DNA from: JBGPYB01 sp041493035 | GTDB taxonomy: Bacteria > Acidobacteriota > Vicinamibacteria > Fen-336 | Direction of reading: 5' to 3' | DNA length: 26,712 nt | NCBI GenBank assembly: GCA_041493035.1 | Contig: JBGPYB010000058.1 | Span: forward strand, 1-26,712 | In this document: piece after piece, positions 1 to 8,488 of the stretch | Layout: each line of letters begins with the position of its first letter | Position numbering within the stretch: position 1 is the first letter of the stretch | Program-made: the position numbers and the translations under genes | The notes under the pieces: generated by a model | Database searches by the model: none | What the model was told of the DNA's origin: nothing | The model's input: the letters and a program-made list of their open reading frames with translations, nothing else

Positions 1-379
1 CGAAGTACATCAGGAGAAGCCTTACGTTTCCGACGAGCGGCCGGAACTCCGACACGTCGGCGACCTGCCCAGTCAGGTGCAAGATGAGCGGTTCGGTCAC
101 GAACTCGCTCAGGGCCTGCAACAGGACTCCAGTGCCAAGACCGAGGACCATGACCCGCGACCAGCTGGCCGGCTTCGCGAAACCGACTCCTCTCCAACCG
201 ATTCCGCGCAACCACAGCGACAGCCACCCGAGCATCAGAATAGGCAGCGTTTCATCAACCGGGATGATCCGCAGGACGCGATGACCGATGGTGAGGGCGA
301 GCACGAGCACGATCTCGATCGCGGCTGCAGCCCTGGTGTTCAACCGAGACGAGATAGCATTCCGCAAACCAGCGCTCAC
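1..379 (-). CDS. CPBP-family intramembrane protease, N-terminal part (cut by window edge)
   Basis: The reverse strand reads from a GTG at 379 through the window start without a stop, giving 126 residues. A GGAAGG Shine-Dalgarno lies about 8 nt upstream and supports this start. The product is hydrophobic, with membrane segments around residues 19-32 and 45-58. It ends in a loop containing LTGQVADVSEF followed by RPLVGN. That loop is typical of the N-terminal half of CPBP (CAAX protease and bacteriocin-processing) membrane proteins. Family members use an EExxR motif and two histidines in later helices for proteolysis or bacteriocin self-immunity; those lie beyond the window, so activity cannot be judged. 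A GCTATCGT element 36 nt upstream (acgata at 415-420 on the plus strand) could be a -10 box. The family call rests on the loop pattern and hydrophobicity only. Confidence 0.72.
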   Translation of the reverse strand, partial: MSAGLRNAISSRLNTRAAAAIEIVLVLALTIGHRVLRIIPVDETLPILMLGWLSLWLRGIGWRGVGFAKPASWSRVMVLGLGTGVLLQALSEFVTEPLILHLTGQVADVSEFRPLVGNVRLLLMYF

Positions 380-518
380 GCCGTGTCACCTTCCCTCGCC
401 CCGATCCGGTCGCTACGATAGCCTAGGTTGGGCGAAGACCCCATAGTAGGTGTGCGAGTAGAGGCGGCGCGTCGGCACTGAAAGCCACGGACGGAAGCCA
501 CCGGACGAAAAGAGTCGC

Positions 519-728
519 GTGAGATCCTTTGCCTCTGTGGCCGTGGCCGTTTACCTCGGGCTTGTGGCGTCGGTCGCTACTACCCAGAGCACCGGAACAG
601 AAGGCTTGGTTCGCCCGGGCCGACCGGCAGGATTCCTCCCGCAGTTCGAATGGATGAGCGACCTGCTCAAGAGTCGGCCCCGGGGCCCGTGGACGAGAGT
701 CGCAGGGGGAGAGCGGGCCGGACGCTGA
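519..728 (+). CDS. Possible small secreted protein of unknown function
   Basis: This is a 69-residue frame from a GTG at 519. Its first 22 residues (Met-Arg-Ser, then a Val/Ala/Leu-rich stretch to about Ala-20) look like a signal peptide. The remainder is Pro/Arg/Gly-rich and matches no family I recognise. No strong ribosome binding site precedes the GTG. The frame sits alone between the divergent CPBP gene and the SgcJ/EcaC gene. Short high-GC frames like this arise by chance, so the signal-like N-terminus is the only support. It may be non-coding. Confidence 0.25.
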   Translation: MRSFASVAVAVYLGLVASVATTQSTGTEGLVRPGRPAGFLPQFEWMSDLLKSRPRGPWTRVAGGERAGR

Positions 729-818
729 GGCAGCACCGCGAGTACACCGTGGATCTATGATGATCAAGCTAGGTAGGACGTTTTCAGGCCTCTTCCAGAG
801 GGCCAAGGAGAAGCGACG

Positions 819-1325
819 ATGAAGACGATGAACAGGATGCTCTTGGGCGCGGCCGCCCTCGCGCTCTGTCTCCCCGCGCAGGCTCAGACTGCGGGCACTG
901 CCGCCAGCGAAGACGCGATCCGCAAGCTCTCGGCGGATTTCGCGGCCGCTTGGGCGAAGGATGACACCAAGGCGATGGCCGCCCTCTGGGCGCCGGACGG
1001 GGATCTCATCAACCCCTGGCTCCGGGTGGCCAAGGGACCGGCCGAGATCGAGAAGCTGTTCGAGGAAGAGCACTCGACCCTATTCAAGGGCACGAGCTAC
1101 GGCTTGAAAGTCTCCGGTGTGCGGTTTCTCGGCGCCGACGTTGCGATCGCGGACTGGGAGTCGACGATCACGGGGATGAAGGGCTCCGGCGGGAACGTCG
1201 TGCCCCCCATGCCGCCGCACCATGTCACGCTCGTGCTTCAGCGGAAGGCCGGGAAGTGGTGGATCGTGGCCGCGCGCCCGGTCATCGCACCGCCGCCGCC
1301 CCCCGGCCCGCCGCCGGGGAAGTAG
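819..1325 (+). CDS. Secreted SgcJ/EcaC-like (DUF4440, NTF2-fold) protein
   Basis: The 168-residue product has a cleavable signal peptide: basic MKTMNRM, a hydrophobic core LLGAAALALCLP, and a likely cut after AQA near residue 22. The mature part has the SgcJ/EcaC pattern: a helix with DFAAAWAKDD, then LWAPDGDLINPW, a fall-rise region GVRFLGADVAIADWES, and a C-terminal strand LVLQRKAGKWWIVAARP. These proteins adopt the cone-shaped NTF2/SnoaL fold with a ligand pocket. Most are periplasmic and their substrates are unknown, so no reaction is assigned. The C-terminus is a proline run (APPPPPGPPPGK). A good AAGGAGA ribosome site lies 7-8 nt before the ATG. An imperfect inverted repeat (GGCCTCT/AGAGGGCC, 787-804) sits just upstream of that site. 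The next gene, a kinase, begins 54 bp downstream, so read-through is possible. Confidence 0.85.
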   Translation: MKTMNRMLLGAAALALCLPAQAQTAGTAASEDAIRKLSADFAAAWAKDDTKAMAALWAPDGDLINPWLRVAKGPAEIEKLFEEEHSTLFKGTSYGLKVSGVRFLGADVAIADWESTITGMKGSGGNVVPPMPPHHVTLVLQRKAGKWWIVAARPVIAPPPPPGPPPGK

Positions 1326-1353
1326 CCGGAGGATCGCCGGACGTCGGTGCCTT

Positions 1354-1378
1354 GATGGGGTGTAGACTCGACCCCATC
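1354..1378. repeat. Perfect 8-bp inverted repeat abutting the kinase start codon
   Basis: Arms GATGGGGT (1354-1361) and ACCCCATC (1371-1378) flank a 9-nt spacer. The right arm ends one base before the ATG at 1380. In RNA this would fold into a GC-rich hairpin over the position where a ribosome site should be; no clear Shine-Dalgarno is otherwise visible. As DNA it could be a dimer operator. The spacer holds TAGACT, a -10-like hexamer without a matching -35. The repeat is visible; its function is inference. Confidence 0.55.
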
Positions 1379-1379
1379 G

Positions 1380-2474
1380 ATGACGCTGTCTGCGGGAACC
1401 TCCCTGGGGCCCTACCGCATCCTCGGGCCGCTTGGCGCTGGGGGGATGGGTGAGGTCTACCGGGCGCGGGACAATAAGCTGGACCGGGACGTCGCGATCA
1501 AGGTCCTCCCCCAGTCCGTCGCAGCAGATCCCGACACGCTGGCGCGGTTCGAGCGCGAGGCGAAGGCCGTCGCGGCACTTTCTCCTCAGAACATTCTTGC
1601 GATTCACGACTTCGGGAACCATGACGGCGTCGCATACGCCGTCATGGAGCTTCTGGAGGGCGAGACGCTGCGTGGGAAACTCGACTCCGGGCCCATCTCC
1701 CAGAAACAGGCCGTGGACTACGCGCTTCAGGTCGCCAAAGGGTTGTCCGCCGCCCACGAGAAGGGCATCGTCCACCGAGACCTGAAGCCCGAGAACCTGT
1801 TCGTCACCAAGAGCGGCCACCTCAAGATTCTCGACTTCGGCCTGGCAAAGAAGGTCAATCCGGTTGACCCTGTCGAGGGGCCGAGCGCACCCACAGCGAG
1901 CCACCACACAGAGCCAGGCACCGTGATGGGGACGGTGGGTTACATGTCGCCGGAGCAGGTGCGAGGGCTTCCCGTCGATCACCGCTCGGACATTTTCTCC
2001 TTCGGCGCGATTCTCTACGAGATGCTCTCGGGCAAGAGAGCGTTCAGTCGGCCCACGGCGGCGGACACGATATCCGCGATCATGAAGGAGGAGCCGCCGG
2101 AGCTGTCGGAGTCGGGGAAGGTCATCTCGCCCGCGCTCGACCACATCGTCAAGCACTGCATCGAGAAGGACCGGATCGGCGGTTTCACTCCGCCCACGAC
2201 ATTGCCTTCGCGCTCTCAGAGGCATCGGGTCCGACGACGACAAGTGGCGTGCAGCTCGCAGCGCCACCGGCCGGGAAGAGGAAGATCCTCATCGTTGCCG
2301 CCGCCATGGTCGTTCTCGCCGCCGGGGGCGTCTTCCTCCTGCGGCGGACGCACAGAGGCGGAGGCGAAGCCGGAGGCGTCAAGCGCGTGGCCGTCTTGCC
2401 ATTCGAGAACCTGGGGTCGCCCGAGGACGACTACTTCACCGACGGCATCGCGGATGAGATTCGAGGCAAGCTGA
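1380..2474 (+). CDS. Ser/Thr protein kinase, 5' part of a frameshifted kinase-TolB-TPR gene
   Basis: Residues 1-265 form a nearly complete Hanks-type kinase domain: glycine loop GPLGAGGMGEVY (17-27), catalytic lysine in VAIK (K41), HRDLKPEN (H132, D134), DFG (152-154), MSPEQ in the activation segment (189-193) and SDIFSFG in helix F. It would phosphorylate Ser or Thr on unknown targets. The domain ends abruptly at EKDR (codon 2172-2174). The frame then reads an unrelated basic tail to a stop at 2474. Resuming one base earlier (GAT at 2174) restores DRRFHSAHDIAFALSEASG, the expected end of the kinase fold. One base is therefore missing at 2172-2174. The intact gene would be 1380-4027, about 882 aa. 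As read, the kinase has no membrane anchor or sensor half. The defect may be a real mutation or a sequencing error at the CCGG. Confidence 0.85.
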   Translation: MTLSAGTSLGPYRILGPLGAGGMGEVYRARDNKLDRDVAIKVLPQSVAADPDTLARFEREAKAVAALSPQNILAIHDFGNHDGVAYAVMELLEGETLRGKLDSGPISQKQAVDYALQVAKGLSAAHEKGIVHRDLKPENLFVTKSGHLKILDFGLAKKVNPVDPVEGPSAPTASHHTEPGTVMGTVGYMSPEQVRGLPVDHRSDIFSFGAILYEMLSGKRAFSRPTAADTISAIMKEEPPELSESGKVISPALDHIVKHCIEKDRIGGFTPPTTLPSRSQRHRVRRRQVACSSQRHRPGRGRSSSLPPPWSFSPPGASSSCGGRTEAEAKPEASSAWPSCHSRTWGRPRTTTSPTASRMRFEAS

Positions 2475-4027
2475 CATCTTTGCCCGGCTTTCAGGTGATC
2501 GCACGCGGCAGCTCGACACCCTACAAGAAAACGACCAAGACACCGAAGCAGATCGCCGAGGAGCTCGAAGTCGGTTACCTTCTGACAGCCACCGTGCGTT
2601 GGGAGAAGAGCGGCGGCACCAGCCGCGTCCACGTCAGCCCCGAGCTGACCGAGGTGTCAGGCTCTGGAGCACCTACGTCCAAGTGGCAGCAGCCGTTCGA
2701 CGCGGCGTTGACCGACGTGTTCCAGGTGCAGTCGGACATCGCCGCGCGGGTCGCGCAGGCGCTGGGCGTGGCTCTCGGGGCGGGCGACGAGAAGCGGCTA
2801 TCCGAGAAACCCACGCAGAACCTCGCCGCCTACGACGCCTTCCTCAAGGGCGAGGAGGCTTCGAAAGGCATGGCCGTTAGCGATCCGCCCAGTTTACGGA
2901 AAGCGCTCGGCTTCTATGAGCAGGCCGTGGCGCTCGATCCCGGCTTCGTTCAGGCGTGGGCGCAGCTTTCGCAGGCGAACTCCATCCTGTATTACACCTC
3001 CACGCCCACGCCCACGCTCGCGGAGCGCGCCCGGCAGGCAGCCGAGAAGGCGGTCGCGCTCGCACCAAACCGCCCCGAGGGATACCTGGCACTCGGCAAC
3101 TACCAACGGACAATTCCCCTGGACTTCCACCGCGCCCTGGAACAGTTTGCGAAAGGGCAACGCGTCGCGCCCGGGAACGCGGATCTTCTGTCGGAGACGG
3201 CGCGGGTCGAGGAGGCCCTCGGTCACTGGGATGCGGCCGTAGAGCACCTCAGGCAGGCCGAGCGCCTCGATCCACGATCGGTCAACACTGCGTCGACCCT
3301 GGGCAGGTCGCTCACGAGCTTGCGACGCTATCCAGACGCACGAGAAGCCCTCAACCGAGGGCTGGCCCTCGCGCCCGCCGACCTCGCTCTGATCGAGTTC
3401 AAGGCGATGACGTTCCTCGGCGAGGGAGACCTGGCCGGTGCCAGGGCCGTGCTCAAGGCCTCGCCCAAGGAGGTCGAGCCAACCGCGCTCGTGGCCTACC
3501 TGGCGACCTACTGGGATCTTGTTTGGGTCCTCGACGAGCAACAGCGCAAGCTATTACTGCGTCTGACACCGAGCGCGTTCGACGACGACCGGGGCGCCTG
3601 GGGCCTCTGCCTGGCTCAGGCCTATGCTCTCAACGGCGACGTCGCGAACGTGCGCACCTATGCCGAGGAGGCCAGGAAGGCCTTTGAGGAGCAGCTTCGC
3701 GCAACGCCCAATGATGATCAGCGCCACGTCGAACTCGGCCTCGCGCTGGCGTACCTCGGTCGAAAAGAGGAAGCGATCCGGGAGGGCGAGCGTGGCGTCG
3801 CCCTCGATCCCGTTTCGAAGGACGCCTACAACGGCACCTATGACCAGCACCTGCTTGCGCGGATCTACATGCTTGTGGGCGAGCCGGAGAAGGCGCTCGA
3901 CCAGCTCGAGCCGCTCTTGAAAATCCCATACATCCTCTCGCCCGGCTGGCTGAGGATCGACCCCAACTTCGACCCCCTGCGAAAGAACCCAAGGTTCCAG
4001 AAGCTCGTCGCTGGCGCGAAGGGATGA
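2174..4027 (+). CDS. TolB-like and TPR sensor half of the frameshifted kinase gene (3' part)
   Basis: This is the continuation of the kinase gene in the +2 frame. It has no start codon of its own at the break; the first ATG in frame is at 2249, before the membrane segment. It begins with the last kinase helix (RFHSAHDIAFAL), then a Pro-rich linker, one transmembrane helix (ILIVAAAMVVLAAGGVFLL), and a TolB/FlgO-like N-terminal domain (VAVLPFENLGSPEDDYFTDGIADEI, then FQVIARGSS and VGYLLTATVRW). About 300 residues of tetratricopeptide repeats follow, with A-LDP/L-P motifs such as ALDPGFVQAWAQL and LDPRSVNTASTLGRSL. In related proteins this half lies outside the cytoplasm and is thought to bind partners or ligands. 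The stop is 4 bp from that of the convergent amidohydrolase. If only this half is translated, from 2249, it would be an orphan membrane TPR protein. Confidence 0.82.
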   Translation, partial: DRRFHSAHDIAFALSEASGPTTTSGVQLAAPPAGKRKILIVAAAMVVLAAGGVFLLRRTHRGGGEAGGVKRVAVLPFENLGSPEDDYFTDGIADEIRGKLTSLPGFQVIARGSSTPYKKTTKTPKQIAEELEVGYLLTATVRWEKSGGTSRVHVSPELTEVSGSGAPTSKWQQPFDAALTDVFQVQSDIAARVAQALGVALGAGDEKRLSEKPTQNLAAYDAFLKGEEASKGMAVSDPPSLRKALGFYEQAVALDPGFVQAWAQLSQANSILYYTSTPTPTLAERARQAAEKAVALAPNRPEGYLALGNYQRTIPLDFHRALEQFAKGQRVAPGNADLLSETARVEEALGHWDAAVEHLRQAERLDPRSVNTASTLGRSLTSLRRYPDAREALNRGLALAPADLALIEFKAMTFLGEGDLAGARAVLKASPKEVEPTALVAYLATYWDLVWVLDEQQRKLLLRLTPSAFDDDRGAWGLCLAQAYALNGDVANVRTYAEEARKAFEEQLRATPNDDQRHVELGLALAYLGRKEEAIREGERGVALDPVSKDAYNGTYDQHLLARIYMLVGEPEKALDQLEPLLKIPYILSPGWLRIDPNFDPLRKNPRFQKLVAGAKG

Positions 4028-4031
4028 CCGG

Positions 4032-5354
4032 CTAATTCAGCTCGTTGCGGTAGACCTTTCCGTCCTTCATGACGAAGCCCACGGTCCCGAGCACCTTTAC
4101 ATCCTTGAGCGGGTCGCCGGAGACCGCCACGATGTCGGCGTAGGCTCCCGGCGCCACGACGCCGATCTCCCCGGCCATCCCGAGCATCTCGGCGGCGCGT
4201 GATGTCGCCGCCTGGATCGCCGCCATCGGCGGCATGCCGAACTCGACCATCCGCGGAAACTCTCGGGCGATTGGCTCCGACCAGGAGAAGCCGCCCGCGT
4301 CGGTGCCGAAGGCAATCTTGACGCCCGCCTTGTAGGCCCTCTCGAGCGACGGGCCGTGGACGGCCGCTCGCTTGCGGTCGCGCCTGCCCGCGGGTGTGCC
4401 CTCGGGCGCCCAACCGTCGTAGTAGACCGCCATCGTCGGGCAGAGCCAGGTTCCCTGCTTCACCATCTGGGCGATGGCCGCGTCGTCGAGCTCGAGGCCG
4501 TGCTCTATCGAGTCGCATCCGCCGTCGAGCGCCCGATGCAGCCCGACGCCGTTATAAGCATGACAGGCGACTTTCCTTCCCCAGCCGTGCGTCTCGTCGA
4601 CGATGGCCTTGAGCTCCTCGACCGTCAGCGTCGGCTGCGAAACGAGATTGCCCTTGGGGTCGACCCAGGAGCGGTGCGTCATGTACACCTTGATCCAGTC
4701 GGCGCCGTGGTCGAGCTGCTCGCGGGCCGCCTTTCGGGCCTCGACGGGGCCGTCCACGAGCTGCGCCCCTTTGGGCACGTCCACCTCCGGCGCGTAGTCT
4801 TCGAGCGGATAGCCGCCGGTCGTCGAGATCGCGCGCGTGACGACGAACATCCGCGGCCCGGGGATGTAGCCCGCCTCGATCGCCTGCCGGATCCCGACGT
4901 CGCCGTACCCGGCCCCCTCGGTCTCGACATCCCGGATGGTCGTAAAGCCCTGCTCGAGAGCACGCCGGGCCGAGACCGTTGCCCGCGCGGCGCGAAAGGC
5001 GATCCCCTGCTTCAGGAGTTGCGCATCGTAGCCCCCCTCGGCCGGATCCTCTCCCTGAAGGAAGATGTGCGTGTGCGCATCGATCAAGCCGGGCAGGACG
5101 GTCGCCCGCGAGAGATCGATGACCTTCGCGCCGGCCGGCAACGCGGCGGTCGCCCCGTCTTCGACGCTCTCGATCCGATTGCCTCGGACGACGATCACCT
5201 GATCGTGTCGGGGCGCGGAGGACTTGCCGTCGAGGAGCACCCCCGCCCGGATGACGGTGACGGGCTCCTGATTCGCCGGTGTTTGCGCCCTCGCGTGGGA
5301 CGAAAACGCGAGACCGGCGCCGAATACCGCCACAACAAGGCGCGTCGCAGGCAT
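4032..5354 (-). CDS. Secreted metal-dependent amidohydrolase (imidazolonepropionase/Xaa-Pro dipeptidase-like)
   Basis: The 440-residue product starts with a signal peptide ending near SHARAQ (residue 24). It then has the amidohydrolase composite fold: N-terminal beta-sandwich with VIRAGVLLDG, metal ligands in DAHTH (H94, H96), a probable carbamylated lysine in WIKVY (K222), H265 in ACHAYN, H285 in SIEHG and D352 in GTDAGG, and a closing GAYADIVAVSGDPLKDV. This is the complete ligand set of the binuclear subgroup that includes secreted prolidase-like and carboxypeptidase-like enzymes. It likely cleaves an amide or peptide bond outside the cytoplasm; the substrate cannot be read from sequence. 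The ATG at 5354 follows an AGGAG ribosome site. A GCTATCGT motif (TATCGT at 5405-5400) about 45 nt upstream resembles the one before the CPBP gene and may be a -10 box. The gene is transcribed towards the broken kinase and diverges from the intact one. Confidence 0.9.
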   Translation of the reverse strand: MPATRLVVAVFGAGLAFSSHARAQTPANQEPVTVIRAGVLLDGKSSAPRHDQVIVVRGNRIESVEDGATAALPAGAKVIDLSRATVLPGLIDAHTHIFLQGEDPAEGGYDAQLLKQGIAFRAARATVSARRALEQGFTTIRDVETEGAGYGDVGIRQAIEAGYIPGPRMFVVTRAISTTGGYPLEDYAPEVDVPKGAQLVDGPVEARKAAREQLDHGADWIKVYMTHRSWVDPKGNLVSQPTLTVEELKAIVDETHGWGRKVACHAYNGVGLHRALDGGCDSIEHGLELDDAAIAQMVKQGTWLCPTMAVYYDGWAPEGTPAGRRDRKRAAVHGPSLERAYKAGVKIAFGTDAGGFSWSEPIAREFPRMVEFGMPPMAAIQAATSRAAEMLGMAGEIGVVAPGAYADIVAVSGDPLKDVKVLGTVGFVMKDGKVYRNELN

Positions 5355-5553
5355 GTGCTCCTCCCCGCCGAGACGAAGCTCGGTACCGGAACGCTACGAA
5401 CGATAGCATTTGCGCGCAATGGAAAGGCGCAGCAGTCGCTGAGCTAGAGGGGCACGGGAGCGAGGCGACTGAGAAAGCCGAGCGACCACGGCTCGTCCAT
5501 CTGCCGTCTGCACTTGCGCCAGACCGGCGCGTGACTTAACGTGCCGTGATTCC

Positions 5554-8466
5554 ATGATTGGCCAGACGGTCTCTCACTACCGCATCCTGGAGAAGCTGGG
5601 CGGCGGCGGCATGGGTGTCGTGTACAGGGGCGAAGACACTCGCCTGGGCCGCGGCGTGGCCGTCAAGTTCCTGCCTCCCGAGATCTCGAAGGACGCGAAC
5701 GCCGTCGAGCGGTTCAAGCGCGAGGCGCGAGCCGCGTCTGCCCTGGACCACCCGTACATCTGCACGATCCACGACATCGGCGAGTTCGAAGGCGAGCACT
5801 TCATCGTCATGGAGCTGCTCGAAGGGCAGACCCTCAAGCACCTCATCGGCGGCACGCCGCTGGAAACCGAAGTCCTTATCGACCTCGCGATCCAGATTGC
5901 CGACGCGCTCGACGCGGCTCACGCGAAGGGGATCGTCCACCGCGACATCAAGCCCGCCAACATCTTCGTCACCAGGCGCGGCCAGGCGAAAGTGATGGAC
6001 TTCGGCCTCGCCAAGCTGGCGCCGCAGCCACGGGACAAGGGCTCGGCCGGGGTCGACTCCGCGCTCGCCACGGCCGCGGTCCCCGAGGAGCACCTCACGA
6101 GCCCGGGCCTGACCGTGGGGACGGTTGCCTACATGTCGCCGGAGCAGGCGCGTGGCAAGGAGCTCGACGCGCGCAGCGACTTGTTCTCTTTCGGGCTGGT
6201 CCTCTATGAGATGGCCACGGGCCGGCAGGCGTTCCCGGGTCCGACATCGGCGGTGATCTTCGAGGGGATCCTGAGCCGCGCGGCGCCGTCGCCGCTGCGC
6301 CTCAACCCCGACCTCCCTGCGGACTTGGAACGCATCACCAGCAAGGCCCTCGAGAAGGACCCGAAGCTCCGTTATCAAACCGCCGCCGACATGATGGCGG
6401 ACCTGCGCCGCCTGAAGCGCGACACCGACTCGGGCCGGTCGGCCGTGAGCCAGGCAGTGGTGGCAACCGACTCTGCCGGAACCGTACCCGCTTCCGCCGC
6501 GGCGACGCCGGCCACGCCCGTGCCGAGCGCGATCACGGGTAGCTCAGGGCTGCGTTTGCCCTCCAGGCGCTGGCAGATTGTGTCCGCGGCCGTCGTGGCG
6601 CTGTCCGTCGCCGCGGCGATGCTCTTGCATAACCGCAAGGCGCAGGCGTTGACCGAGAAGGACACCGTTCTCCTCGCCGACTTCGTCAACACCACCGGCG
6701 ATCCGGTCTTCGACGGCACGCTGAAGCAGGCCCTTGCCGTGCAGCTCGAGCAGTCGCCGTTCCTCAACCTGCTCTCGGACGAGCGCATCCGCAAGACGCT
6801 GGGCTTCATGGGCCGTGCGGCCGACGAGCGCGTCACACCGACTCTCGCCCGCGAGATCTGCCAGCGCGAAGGGGTGAAGGCCGTCCTCAACGGTTCGATC
6901 GAGAGCCTGGGCAGCCACTACGCCGTCGCGCTCAACGCCGTCAATTGCCGCACCGGCGATTCGCTGGCGCGCGAGCAGGTCGAAGCCGCGCGCAAGGAAG
7001 AGGTCCTGGGCGCTTTGGGCAAGGCCGCGACGAGCCTGCGTGGAAAACTCGGCGAGTCGCTGACGTCGGTTCAGAAGTTCGACGCGCCGGTCGAGGAAGC
7101 CACCACTTCCTCGCTGGAGGCCTTACGCGCCTTCAGCCAGGGCGTCGAGCTTCGCAGCCGCGGCCAGGAGGTTGAGTCGCTGCCCTTCTTCCAGAGGGCG
7201 TCCGAGCTGGACCCGAATTTCGCCATGGCCTGGGCGCGGGTCGGAGTCGTCTACAACAACCTCGGCGAGACCGAACGGTCCGAGGCCTATCTCATGAAGG
7301 CGTTCGAGAGGCGCGACCGCGTCAGCGAGCGGGAGAAGCTCTACATCGAGCAGCACTACTACGCCGACGTTCCGGGCGACATCGATCAGAAGATCCGGAC
7401 CCTCGAGAAGTGGATCCAGACCTACCCGCGAGACTCGGTGCACTACTCGAATCTCGCCTTGGTCTACCTGCTCCAGATCCCGAAATTCGACCGCGCGATC
7501 GAGCTGGCCACAAAATCGATGGAGATTGAACCGAACCAGGTCTGGCCCTACAACGCTCTCGGCTCTGCCCAGATGGCACTGAATCGCTTCGACGAAGCGA
7601 AGGCCGTCGCCGAGCGGGCCATCGCCGTCAAGGTTGACGGCTCCCTCGTCCACTATCTGCTGTTCAGCGTCGCCTTTGTCCAGGACGACGCCCCAGGCAT
7701 GGCCAAGCAGCTCGACTGGGCGAAGGGAAAGCCGACGGAGGGCCTGCAGCTCGGGCTGAAATCGTCAGCATCGGCGTTTCGGGGACGACTGGGTGAGGCC
7801 CGGATCGCCGCGGGTGAGGCGGCCGAGGTGGCACGACGCGGCAGCCGAAGGGAAACCCTGGCCTTCAGCGCGGCTTCGCAGGCCATGATCGAGGCTGCCG
7901 TCGGCAACGTCCGAGAAGCGCGCGAAGGCGCGGCTTCCGCGATCGCCGGCTCCCGAAGCCGCCGTGTCCTGTCGGCCGCGGCCCTGGCGCTGGCGATGAG
8001 CGGTGATACGGCGCGTGCTCAGCCGATCGTGGATGAGCTTCGCACGAGGTTTCTGGACGACACGCTGCTCAAGGGACTCTGGCTGCCCGTTCTCACGGCG
8101 GCGATCGAGACGCAGCAGGGAACACCGGCGAAGGGCCTCCCCGGGCTAGAGACGGCGCGCGCCTACGAACTGGGCCAAGCCTGGCGACTCTGGCCGATCT
8201 ACGTGCGCGGCCAGGCACAGCTTCGGGCGAAGGCCGGCGCCGAAGCCGCGGCTGCGTTCCAGACGATTCTCGACCATCGCGGGGTCGCGCCCACGTCCGT
8301 CTGCTTTCCACTCGCTGAGCTCGGCCTCGCCCGCGCGGCGGCGCTCGCGGGCGACTCGGCGAAGAGCCGGCGCGCCTATCAGGACTTTCTCGCACTCTGG
8401 AAGGACGCCGATTCCGACGTGCCGATCCTCAAGGAAGCCAGGGCGGAGTACGCCCGGCTCAAGTAA
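5554..8466 (+). CDS. Membrane Ser/Thr protein kinase with TolB-like and TPR sensor region
   Basis: This is an intact 970-residue kinase. The cytoplasmic domain (about 1-290) has LGGGGMGVVY (16-24), VAVKF with K38, HRDIKPAN (H129, D131), DFG (149-151), MSPEQARG and RSDLFSFG, so it should be active. An Ala/Thr/Pro/Ser-rich linker (about 290-335) leads to one transmembrane helix (341-359). Outside lie a TolB-like domain (VLLADFVNTTGDPVFDGTLKQAL onward, where the strand after TGDP marks this subfamily) and tetratricopeptide repeats to the C-terminus, for example ELDPNFAMAWARVGVVYNN. It shares its layout with the frameshifted gene at 1380 and may be a paralogue. The SARP regulator starts 22 bp downstream on the same strand, so the two are probably cotranscribed and the regulator is a candidate substrate. 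That link is inference. Confidence 0.92.
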   Translation: MIGQTVSHYRILEKLGGGGMGVVYRGEDTRLGRGVAVKFLPPEISKDANAVERFKREARAASALDHPYICTIHDIGEFEGEHFIVMELLEGQTLKHLIGGTPLETEVLIDLAIQIADALDAAHAKGIVHRDIKPANIFVTRRGQAKVMDFGLAKLAPQPRDKGSAGVDSALATAAVPEEHLTSPGLTVGTVAYMSPEQARGKELDARSDLFSFGLVLYEMATGRQAFPGPTSAVIFEGILSRAAPSPLRLNPDLPADLERITSKALEKDPKLRYQTAADMMADLRRLKRDTDSGRSAVSQAVVATDSAGTVPASAAATPATPVPSAITGSSGLRLPSRRWQIVSAAVVALSVAAAMLLHNRKAQALTEKDTVLLADFVNTTGDPVFDGTLKQALAVQLEQSPFLNLLSDERIRKTLGFMGRAADERVTPTLAREICQREGVKAVLNGSIESLGSHYAVALNAVNCRTGDSLAREQVEAARKEEVLGALGKAATSLRGKLGESLTSVQKFDAPVEEATTSSLEALRAFSQGVELRSRGQEVESLPFFQRASELDPNFAMAWARVGVVYNNLGETERSEAYLMKAFERRDRVSEREKLYIEQHYYADVPGDIDQKIRTLEKWIQTYPRDSVHYSNLALVYLLQIPKFDRAIELATKSMEIEPNQVWPYNALGSAQMALNRFDEAKAVAERAIAVKVDGSLVHYLLFSVAFVQDDAPGMAKQLDWAKGKPTEGLQLGLKSSASAFRGRLGEARIAAGEAAEVARRGSRRETLAFSAASQAMIEAAVGNVREAREGAASAIAGSRSRRVLSAAALALAMSGDTARAQPIVDELRTRFLDDTLLKGLWLPVLTAAIETQQGTPAKGLPGLETARAYELGQAWRLWPIYVRGQAQLRAKAGAEAAAAFQTILDHRGVAPTSVCFPLAELGLARAAALAGDSAKSRRAYQDFLALWKDADSDVPILKEARAEYARLK

Positions 8467-8488
8467 TTGGACCCGACAGCGGGTTGAC

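Noticed and set aside
77..421. Plus-strand frames of 114 and 66 aa
   Set aside because: They are antisense to the CPBP protease reading frame, which has membrane segments and a family-like loop; the plus-strand products are low-complexity and unlike any family.
423..1073. Minus-strand frame of 216 aa
   Set aside because: It overlaps the well-supported SgcJ/EcaC gene on the other strand and its composition (Arg/Gly/Pro-rich, no domain) is typical of a high-GC shadow.
4356..5447. Plus-strand frame of 363 aa
   Set aside because: Antisense of the amidohydrolase, in which all metal ligands are conserved.
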